From Clostridia bacterium (lineage in GTDB: Bacteria; Bacillota; Clostridia; Oscillospirales; Acutalibacteraceae): a stretch of 5,129 bases of DNA. Shown here in pieces: positions 1 to 4,308 of this stretch; the stretch's first letter is position 1, and the number at the start of each line of letters is the position of its first letter. The position numbers were made by a program, and so were the translations under genes. Under the pieces are notes generated by a model. The model was not told the origin of the DNA and did not search any database. It saw only the letters and a list, made by a program, of their open reading frames with translations. The stretch is from the NCBI GenBank assembly GCA_017437165.1, contig JAFSBS010000245.1, forward strand, positions 1-5,129, written 5' to 3'.

Positions 1-147
1 AATTAAATCGAATTCTGTTTCTTTTGTTTTTTCAACCGCATCTTCCCCGTCACAAGCAGTAATAACACTTAACCCTTTTGCTGTAAGGTAATCTTTTATT
101 GTATTCCTTATCTTAATTTCATCATCTGCTACGAGAATTTTATACAT
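1..147 (-). CDS. Two-component response regulator, N-terminal fragment (cut by window edge)
   Basis: The 49 visible residues start MYKILVADDE and match the first half of a CheY-like receiver domain. They cover the first beta strand, the acidic pair plus Glu (residues 8-10, DDE) that binds Mg2+, helix 1 (IKIRNTIKDYL), strand 2 (GLSVITACDG) and helix 2, ending at FDLI. The phospho-acceptor Asp should be one to a few residues past the window edge, so it cannot be confirmed. The output domain is not visible. The sequence style resembles OmpR/PhoB-type DNA-binding regulators, but that subtype is inference. The start is fixed by a strong Shine-Dalgarno (AAGGGGGAG, around 153-161) ending 5 nt before the ATG, and by a consensus promoter just upstream. 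A histidine kinase gene may lie further left, outside the window. Confidence 0.92.
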   Translation of the reverse strand, partial: MYKILVADDEIKIRNTIKDYLTAKGLSVITACDGEDAVEKTKETEFDLI

Positions 148-174
148 TAACTCTCCCCCTTGTATTTCCACTCT

Positions 175-203
175 ATTATATCCGTGTGTAATTTGTGTGT
201 CAA
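175..203 (-). promoter_or_regulatory. Sigma-A type promoter of the response regulator gene, perfect consensus
   Basis: Read on the minus strand, TTGACA (198-203) is followed by exactly 17 bases and TATAAT (175-180). Both hexamers match the housekeeping consensus at all six positions with ideal spacing. The predicted start of transcription is near 168, giving a leader of about 20 nt that carries only the ribosome-binding site. The promoter sits between repeat element M and the gene, so the regulator is probably transcribed independently of the isomerase gene upstream. Confidence 0.85.
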
Positions 204-204
204 A

Positions 205-224
205 TTTTTCACGAAAGCGAAAAA
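205..224. repeat. Short inverted repeat next to the response regulator promoter
   Basis: TTTTTC (205-210) and GAAAAA (219-224) are inverted around an 8-base centre. The sequence resembles the TTCGC-GAA-GCGAA hairpin at 2829-2841 and may be a decayed copy of that motif. It abuts the -35 box of the response regulator promoter, so it could also be a binding site. The sequence gives no way to choose between these. Confidence 0.35.
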
Positions 225-373
225 TTCAGGGATCAGAAATCAGAAATTAGAAATCAGCTATAATAACAGAAAAAGCACTCTATCATTTGCAATTTATTGA
301 AAACTACAAATAATAGAATGCATTAAATTTTATAAAACCTGATTTCTTCTTTCTGTTCCCTTGTCCCTAATCA
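224..373 (-). repeat. Repeat element M: heptad-bordered, diverged relative of L and R
   Basis: This non-coding stretch between the isomerase stop codon and the response regulator promoter has the same plan as elements L and R. It has a border of 7-bp repeats on the right (339-373, C every seventh base: CTGATTT, CTTCTTT, CTGTTCC, CTTGTCC, CTAATCA), a central hairpin (275-321), a T-run, a TGTTATTAT motif (260-268, minus) and a second heptad border on the left (232-259: ATCAGAA, ATCAGAA, ATTAGAA, ATCAGCT). Read on the minus strand it aligns in the same order as L on the plus strand, but it is shorter and lacks the GC-rich blocks of L and R. The last right-hand heptad contains the isomerase stop codon. 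Common ancestry with L and R is likely for the hairpin core and less certain outside it. Confidence 0.6.
270..321 (-). terminator. Intrinsic terminator of the isomerase gene
   Basis: On the minus strand, positions 321 to 307 pair with 289 to 275 as a 15-bp stem. The base is two G-C pairs, two pairs are G-U wobbles (318 with 278, and 312 with 284), and the loop is 17 nt. A run of five T (274-270) follows directly. It lies 50 nt downstream of the isomerase stop codon, in the right direction. On the plus strand the two wobbles become C-A type mismatches, so the structure favours RNA read from the isomerase. The stem is AT-rich for a terminator, which lowers certainty. Confidence 0.6.
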
Positions 374-1192
374 AGCGTTGATTCCTTTAAGATACTCAAT
401 GCTCATCTCGGCACACTCGAGTGGAGTTTTATCCATTGATGGATTATCTTGTTCAACAACTACCCATGAAGCTCCCGCTTTTTCCGCCGACTCTAAAATT
501 GCTTTAAAATCCTGCACGCCATAGCCAACAGGTCTGAATTCAAAAGTCTGTTCTTTGGCTTCAGTTTCTTCTTCCTCAATACCAATAAGTTTATAAAGAG
601 GTCCACCATTGTTTGAACCGACAAAGTCTTTAAGATGAACAACCGGTGATTTGCCTGTGTATTTTTCAATATACTTTGCAGGGTTTTCGCCACCAACATT
701 TACCCAGCAAGTATCAATTTCTGTCTGAAGATATTCTGATGGGATTTCACTATAAAGAATATCGAGTGCATATTCGCCATCAATTTTAATAAATTCAAAG
801 TCGTGGTTGTGGTAAAGAAGTTGAAGTCCAAGTTTTTTTGCTGCTTCACCGATTTTTCTTATACCTTTAACTGTATCAGAAAAACCATCTGTACCGGGAC
901 GACATTCTTCTGTAAGATAAGGTACAACAACATATTTGCAACCAATTTCTTTGTAGTCCTTTAAAACGCTTTCAGGATTTTCAAGCATATCGTAATAAGG
1001 CACGTGAGCAGAAATCGGCTCCATTTCAAGTTCAGCTAATTTTGCTTTGATTTTTTCAGGCGCTTCACCAAAAAGACCTGCGAACTCAACACCATCGTAA
1101 CCTAAAGCCTTAACTTTTTCGAGTGTGCCATAAAAATCTTTTTCCATATCATCTCTTACTGAATAGAGCTGTAATGCAATTGGGAATTTCAT
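371..1192 (-). CDS. Sugar phosphate isomerase/epimerase family protein (xylose isomerase-like TIM barrel)
   Basis: This is a 273-residue protein of the AP-endonuclease-2/xylose isomerase-like TIM-barrel superfamily (COG1082; IolE, IolI and hydroxypyruvate isomerase are relatives). The N-terminus (FPIALQLYSVRDDM) is the usual first strand. Expected metal and substrate residues are present: E36 in GYDGVEF, H63, YHNHDFEF (127-134), E158 and D160 in TEIDTCWVNVGG, H186 in VVHLKDF, and E247 in WVVVEQD. These enzymes act in the cytosol on free or phosphorylated sugars using a divalent metal. The exact substrate cannot be read from the sequence. The length is normal for the family. The start chosen is ATG at 1192, because AAAGGAG (1201-1207) ends 8 nt upstream and the conserved fold begins there. 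An in-frame extension to 1279 would run through the promoter. It is probably monocistronic. Confidence 0.9.
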   Translation of the reverse strand: MKFPIALQLYSVRDDMEKDFYGTLEKVKALGYDGVEFAGLFGEAPEKIKAKLAELEMEPISAHVPYYDMLENPESVLKDYKEIGCKYVVVPYLTEECRPGTDGFSDTVKGIRKIGEAAKKLGLQLLYHNHDFEFIKIDGEYALDILYSEIPSEYLQTEIDTCWVNVGGENPAKYIEKYTGKSPVVHLKDFVGSNNGGPLYKLIGIEEEETEAKEQTFEFRPVGYGVQDFKAILESAEKAGASWVVVEQDNPSMDKTPLECAEMSIEYLKGINA

Positions 1193-1226
1193 AAAAATTA
1201 CTCCTTTAGAAATATAATACTCTTTA

Positions 1227-1254
1227 ATTATACAACATAAAAAAACATTTTCAA
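1227..1254 (-). promoter_or_regulatory. Promoter of the isomerase gene
   Basis: On the minus strand, TTGAAA (1249-1254, 5 of 6 to consensus) is followed after 16 bases by TATAAT (1227-1232). The predicted start is near 1220, giving a short leader of about 28 nt with a clear ribosome-binding site. It is divergent from the apgM promoter, with the two -35 boxes about 18 bp apart, so one regulator bound between them could affect both. No convincing operator palindrome was seen. Confidence 0.7.
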
Positions 1255-1272
1255 TATATTTTTCACATTTTA

Positions 1273-1302
1273 TTGACATTCACTTTAAATAAGTTGTATA
1301 TT
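1273..1302 (+). promoter_or_regulatory. Promoter of the apgM-like gene
   Basis: TTGACA (1273-1278) is followed after 18 bases by TATATT (1297-1302, 5 of 6). The predicted start is near 1309, giving a leader of about 33 nt. AGGTGA (1331-1336) sits 5 nt before the ATG at 1342 and matches the 3' part of the canonical AGGAGGTGA. Confidence 0.65.
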
Positions 1303-1341
1303 TATAGAGTAATTTTTGAATTTATTTGTAAGGTGATATTT

Positions 1342-2547
1342 ATGAAATATGTAGTTGTACTTTACGATGGTATGGCAGACTACCCTGTTGACGCATTGGG
1401 TGGCAAAACACCTATGGAAGTTGCAAAAAAACCAAACCTTGATAAACTTGCAAAATATGGCAAAATGGGTATTGTGAAAACCGTTGGTGATGGTTTAAAA
1501 CCCGGTAGTGATATTGCTAATATGAGCGTTTTGGGCTACAATCCTAAAGAGTGCTATACAGGACGCTCTCCACTTGAAGCAGTCAGCATTGGTGTTGATA
1601 TGAAAGATACTGATATTATCTTCCGTTGTAATTTAGTTACACTTTCTGATGAAGAAAATTATGAAGATAAAACAATGGTAGATTATAGTGCAGGTGACAT
1701 TTCTACAAGAGAAGCAAGAGAAATTATTAAAGATGTTGAAACTCACTTTGGTAATGATATTTTTAAATTCTATGGTGGCGTCGCTTACAGACATTGTCTT
1801 GTATGGAATAACGGTACTTTAGATTTAGGCAAAATGACACCTCCGCACGATATTTCAGGTAAAGTTATAAAAGAACATCTTTCTTCATCTCCTAATGCAA
1901 TAGAGTTAATTAAAATGATGAAAGAAAGCTACGACTTTTTAATGGAACACCCTGTAAATAAAGAAAGAATTAAAAGGGGCGAAAAACCTGCTAACTCAAT
2001 CTGGCTCTGGGGTGAAGGCACAAAACCTGCTTTACCTGACTTCAAAGAAAAATATAATGTAAGTGGCTCGATTATTTCTGCAGTTGACTTACTTAAAGGT
2101 ATTGCAAAATGTGCCAATATGTCTGCACCTGAGGTTGAAGGTGCAACAGGCTACATTGACACTAATTTTGTAGGCAAAGCAGAATGCGCTCTTGAAGAAC
2201 TTAAAACACACGATTTTGTTTACATACATTTAGAAGCACCGGACGAATGCGGTCACAGAAACGAACCGCACAACAAGGTAAAATCAATTGAAATGATTGA
2301 TGAACTTGTTTTAGGCAAAATTCTCCCTGAACTTGAGAAACTCGACGACTTCAAAATTATGGTTTTGCCTGACCACCCTACACCAATTAAAACTATGACT
2401 CACGCAAGTGACCCTGTGCCATTTATGATTTATCAGAAATCGAAACACGCTGATAATGGCATTGAAACATTCACAGAAAATACCGCAAAGTCAACAGGAG
2501 TATTTGTTGAAGTTGGTCACGGATTGATGAACGAGTTCATCTTTTGA
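1342..2547 (+). CDS. apgM: Cofactor-independent phosphoglycerate mutase, archaeal (ApgM) type; possible alternative role as homoserine kinase
   Basis: This 401-residue protein belongs to the alkaline phosphatase-fold ApgM/COG3635 group, which interconverts 3- and 2-phosphoglycerate without 2,3-bisphosphoglycerate, using two metal ions. The opening VVVLYDGMADYP carries metal ligand D9. KPNLDKLAKYG (30-40) is a family signature. GSDIANMSVLGY (55-66) carries the nucleophile S56, which forms the phosphoserine. HLEAPDECGH (296-305) supplies D301 and H305. LPDH (D344, H345) and H354 in THASDP complete the second metal site. GHGLMNEF near the end is typical. A clade of this family in Clostridia has been annotated as a proposed homoserine kinase because it often neighbours threonine genes. 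No such gene is visible here, so the substrate stays open. The ATG at 1342 is chosen from its ribosome-binding site; an extension to 1273 would start inside the promoter. Confidence 0.88.
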   Translation: MKYVVVLYDGMADYPVDALGGKTPMEVAKKPNLDKLAKYGKMGIVKTVGDGLKPGSDIANMSVLGYNPKECYTGRSPLEAVSIGVDMKDTDIIFRCNLVTLSDEENYEDKTMVDYSAGDISTREAREIIKDVETHFGNDIFKFYGGVAYRHCLVWNNGTLDLGKMTPPHDISGKVIKEHLSSSPNAIELIKMMKESYDFLMEHPVNKERIKRGEKPANSIWLWGEGTKPALPDFKEKYNVSGSIISAVDLLKGIAKCANMSAPEVEGATGYIDTNFVGKAECALEELKTHDFVYIHLEAPDECGHRNEPHNKVKSIEMIDELVLGKILPELEKLDDFKIMVLPDHPTPIKTMTHASDPVPFMIYQKSKHADNGIETFTENTAKSTGVFVEVGHGLMNEFIF

Positions 2548-2669
2548 ATTGAAAATTAAAAATGGAAAACTGAAAATTTCGGGGCTACGCCGTAATTATA
2601 ATAATTGGTTATAGCGGTAAATTAATTTTTTCATTTATATTAATTACAAATATTAAGACTGAAATATAA

Positions 2670-2725
2670 AAATTCTATCATTTGAAGTTTGCTATAAATT
2701 AAAAATGATAGAATTTCTTGTTTTT
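2670..2725 (+). terminator. Central hairpin of element L, likely terminator of the apgM-like gene
   Basis: AATTCTATCATTT (2671-2683) pairs with AAATGATAGAATT (2703-2715), extended by one A-T pair to 14 bp, with a 19-nt loop. The T-rich CTTGTTTTT follows on the plus strand. In the other direction five T follow directly, so the hairpin could work both ways. It lies about 120 nt after the apgM stop codon. The stem is almost all A-T, weak for a terminator, but the same stem is kept in three elements while the loop has diverged. Confidence 0.5.
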
Positions 2726-2734
2726 ATGGATAAC

Positions 2735-2743
2735 TGTTATAAT
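2735..2743 (+). promoter_or_regulatory. Possible extended -10 motif inside element L, facing yunB
   Basis: TGTTATAAT is a perfect TGn-TATAAT extended -10 box. The hexamer 17 bases upstream (TTCTTG) is a poor -35. The identical motif occurs in element R (3663-3671, minus strand), where it would fire into yunB in antisense. In such AT-rich DNA this may be chance. Confidence 0.25.
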
Positions 2744-2789
2744 TGCCGACCGCAGGTCCCACAATTTTCAATTTTCGATTTTCAATTAT

Positions 2790-2890
2790 AATCAAGGCGA
2801 AGCCTTCCGAAATTCTGCATTCTGCATTTTCGCGAAGCGAACCCTGATTCACTGCCAACTTGCAACTTGCAACTTGCTACTTGCAGCTGC
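2790..2890. repeat. Tandem 7-bp repeats and three-base-loop palindromes upstream of yunB
   Basis: This stretch between element L and yunB has no gene. It holds a perfect palindrome AAGGC-GAA-GCCTT (2794-2806), then two exact and one variant 7-bp repeat (ATTCTGC, ATTCTGC, ATTTTCG; 2812-2832), a second perfect palindrome TTCGC-GAA-GCGAA (2829-2841), and a heptad array (CACTGCC, AACTTGC three times, TACTTGC; 2850-2884). The array has no counterpart in the R copy. It resembles the short tandemly repeated heptamers known from cyanobacterial intergenic DNA, but relatedness is not implied. Confidence 0.8.
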
Positions 2891-2897
2891 ATATAAT
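2867..2897 (+). promoter_or_regulatory. Weak candidate promoter for yunB
   Basis: TATAAT (2892-2897) lies just upstream of yunB. Its possible -35, TTGCAA (2867-2872), is supplied by the heptad array at a long 19-bp spacing. The overlapping CATATAAT (2890-2897) is one base from the sigma-E -10 consensus CATACAAT, which would fit a mother-cell sporulation gene, but no sigma-E -35 is visible. A start about 8 nt before the ATG would nearly exclude the ribosome-binding site, so the true promoter may lie elsewhere. Confidence 0.25.
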
Positions 2898-2912
2898 GTA
2901 TTGGTGAAGTGT

Positions 2913-3590
2913 ATGATAAAGTTTTACTTTAGACCTATAAGACGACGAATACGTATAAAAGCAAAAAGATATATACCAAAAAAACAAAAACACGCACTCG
3001 CCTTTAGCTTTACGTGCGTGTTTTTAATTTTAAGCATTTTGTTTATTCTTCTTGATATACCTATAAGACCCGTTGTAAGAGAAAATGCAAAATATATAGT
3101 AAAAAATGAAGTTACTATTATGATAAACGAATGTGTCGGTGATTACATTTCAGAAAATGATTTAGTGTACAGTGATTTAATAACCGTTTCTTTAAATGAC
3201 AAAAAAGAAATTACATCAGTCGGTACTGATACAATCGCAATTAACAAATTAAAATCTGACATTACAAATGCTATTGCAAATGAGTTAAAAGACAGTCGTG
3301 GTGAAAAAATCAGAGTATCTTTAGGCAATCTTCTCGACAGCTACATTTTAGACTATATTGGCATTGATTTCCAGGTAAAATTAACTGACTACGGATTTAT
3401 AGAAACCGATATTTCCACTAATTTTAAAAGCACGGGTATAAATCAGACTTTACACAGAATTAACTTAAAAATAAAAGTAGATGTAAATATAAATGTCGGT
3501 ACACTTTACCAAACCGAAACAGTAGAAACTGAAATTCTTTTAGCAGAAACTGTACTTGTCGGCAATGTACCGGATATGTACATAAAATAA
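2913..3590 (+). CDS. yunB: Sporulation protein YunB
   Basis: This 225-residue protein matches the YunB family, known from Bacillus subtilis as a mother-cell (sigma-E controlled) sporulation protein of unsettled biochemical role. A basic N-terminus (residues 7-26, rich in Arg and Lys) precedes one transmembrane helix (about 28-47, ALAFSFTCVFLILSILFILL). The rest should lie across the membrane. The family hallmarks follow: NEVTIMINECV, SVGTDTIAINKLKSDI, IRVSLGNLLDSYILDYIG, FETDI-like GFIETDISTNFKSTGINQ, and a C-terminal LLAETVLVGNVPDMYI. It is somewhat shorter than the B. subtilis protein (about 254 residues). ATG at 2913 is chosen because GGTGA (2903-2907) precedes it by 5 nt and family similarity begins there. 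An in-frame extension to 2718 would translate only repeat DNA. The gene sits between inverted repeats L and R. Confidence 0.9.
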   Translation: MIKFYFRPIRRRIRIKAKRYIPKKQKHALAFSFTCVFLILSILFILLDIPIRPVVRENAKYIVKNEVTIMINECVGDYISENDLVYSDLITVSLNDKKEITSVGTDTIAINKLKSDITNAIANELKDSRGEKIRVSLGNLLDSYILDYIGIDFQVKLTDYGFIETDISTNFKSTGINQTLHRINLKIKVDVNINVGTLYQTETVETEILLAETVLVGNVPDMYIK

Positions 3591-3611
3591 TGCTGAGTTG
3601 CGGACAATAAT

Positions 3612-3854
3612 AATTAAGAATTAAAAATGAAAAATTGAAAATTGTGGGACCTGCGGTCGGCAATTATAACAGTTATCCATAAAAACAAGAAATTCTATCA
3701 TTTAAAGTTTGTGTAAACTAAAAATGATAGAATTTTTATATTTTAATTTTAATAGTCACAATTAGTATAAATGAAAAAGTGAGTTTACCATTATAACCAA
3801 TTATTATAATTACGGCGTAGCCCCGAAATTGTTAATTCTTAATTTTTAATTATA
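3612..3854 (-). repeat. Repeat element R (right member of the inverted pair around yunB), with heptad borders
   Basis: This is the inverted copy of L, with core 3631-3830. Read on the minus strand it starts beside the ACT-gene stop codon with 7-bp repeats (plus-strand AATTGTT, AATTCTT, AATTTTT, AATTATA; 3827-3854). It then has the GGGGCTACGCCG block, the hairpin, the T-rich tract, TGTTATAAT (3663-3671), the GACC-GCA-GGTC palindrome, and a second heptad tract (plus-strand AATTAAG, AATTAAA, AATGAAA, AATTGAA, AATTGTG; 3612-3646) toward yunB. It fills nearly all the 265 bp between the convergent yunB and ACT genes. The heptad borders differ in unit sequence from those of L, whereas the core is well kept. 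Confidence 0.85.
3685..3739. terminator. Central hairpin of element R, likely shared bidirectional terminator
   Basis: Positions 3691-3734 form a fully symmetric 44-base inverted repeat: 13 bp (AATTCTATCATTT with AAATGATAGAATT), a two-base A-A mismatch, a further 5 bp (AGTTT with AAACT) and a GTGT loop. On the plus strand it runs into five T (3733-3737), about 100 nt after yunB. On the minus strand it runs into TTTCTTGTTTTT, about 120 nt after the ACT gene. It is suitably placed to end transcripts from both convergent units. Confidence 0.6.
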
Positions 3855-3855
3855 A

Positions 3856-4287
3856 TTACAACTTATCAACGTCTGCTTCTGTAATTATATGGAAGCCGGA
3901 AGTTGTTAAAGCTCTCTTTGCCAAATCATTATCTTCAACCCTTATAACTACATAAGCGTGTCTTTCTGTTCTTGCCATAAAAGCGTAAAGATATTCTAAA
4001 TTGATTTTATTTTCACTGAGAACCTTTAATGCTTCTGTTAGTTTACCGGGTGCATCACCGATTTTAACACCGACAACATCTGTTACTTTTATAAGATAAC
4101 CTGCTTCTGTAAGAATTTTTTCAGCAGCCTCGACATCGTTTACAATAAGACGAAGAATACCAAATTCCTGAGTTTCCGCAATAGATAACGCTCTGATATT
4201 TATATTATTCTTTGAAAGTATGTCAGTTATCGGAATAACTGCGCCTTGCTTATTTTCAACAAATATTGTTAATTGCTTAATAGACAT
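3856..4287 (-). CDS. Tandem ACT-domain regulatory protein, partner of PaaK
   Basis: This 143-residue protein is made of two ACT domains. The first spans about residues 5-67 (LTIFVENKQGAVIPITDIL, with G15 in the ligand loop). The second spans about 71-140 (VVGVKIGDAPGKLTEALKVL, with G81). There is no catalytic domain. Stand-alone double ACT proteins of this type (COG4747-like) are commonly encoded beside phenylacetate-CoA ligase and indolepyruvate ferredoxin oxidoreductase genes. They are thought to sense amino acids, plausibly aromatic ones here, but the ligand is not known from the sequence. The gene starts 21 nt after the paaK stop codon, with AGGAG (4296-4300) in the gap 8 nt before the ATG, so the two are almost certainly co-transcribed. 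It is the last gene of the operon and is followed at once by element R. Confidence 0.88.
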   Translation of the reverse strand: MSIKQLTIFVENKQGAVIPITDILSKNNINIRALSIAETQEFGILRLIVNDVEAAEKILTEAGYLIKVTDVVGVKIGDAPGKLTEALKVLSENKINLEYLYAFMARTERHAYVVIRVEDNDLAKRALTTSGFHIITEADVDKL

Positions 4288-4308
4288 AATTCATTCTCCT
4301 CTCAAATT

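Larger units (their letters stand above)
2547..2789 (+). repeat. Repeat element L (left member of the inverted pair around yunB), with heptad borders
   Basis: The core (2575-2775) is matched in inverted orientation by 3631-3830. The copies are identical over 39 bp (2575-2613) and over 73 bp (2703-2775), with roughly 89% identity overall by hand count. Order along the element: 7-bp repeats starting on the last base of the apgM stop codon (AATTGAA, AATTAAA, AATGGAA, AACTGAA; 2547-2574), a GC block GGGGCTACGCCG, an AT-rich arm, a central hairpin (2670-2716), a T-rich tract, TGTTATAAT (2735-2743), a second GC block with a GACC-GCA-GGTC palindrome, then heptads CAATTTT, CAATTTT, CGATTTT, CAATTAT (2762-2789). 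The two ends are weakly inverted relative to each other, as in MITE-like elements, but no target duplication or transposase is evident. Confidence 0.85.

Noticed and set aside
224..373. CRISPR array
   Set aside because: The repeats are 7-bp direct tandem units without spacers, unlike the 23-47 bp spaced repeats of CRISPR.
493..699. Minor open frame antisense or out of frame within the isomerase (and similar ones at 1929-2117 and 3143-3328)
   Set aside because: They lie wholly inside confidently identified genes, with no start signals and no recognisable protein features.
1193..1279. 29-codon N-terminal extension of the isomerase
   Set aside because: It covers the gene's own ribosome-binding site and promoter. 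The TIM-barrel first strand starts at the ATG at 1192.
1273..1341. 23-codon N-terminal extension of the apgM-like protein
   Set aside because: It would start inside the TTGACA box; the conserved start MKYVVVLYDGMADYP follows a good ribosome-binding site at 1331-1336.
1193..1341. Riboswitch or leader regulatory RNA in the divergent region
   Set aside because: Both predicted leaders are only about 30 nt and show no stable fold or known motif.
2718..2912. 65-codon in-frame N-terminal extension of yunB
   Set aside because: It translates element L, the palindromes and the heptad array; YunB similarity and a ribosome-binding site begin at 2913.
2547..3854. Composite transposon carrying yunB
   Set aside because: The flanking repeats are only about 200 bp, encode no transposase, have no evident target-site duplication, and a related copy (M) occurs singly.
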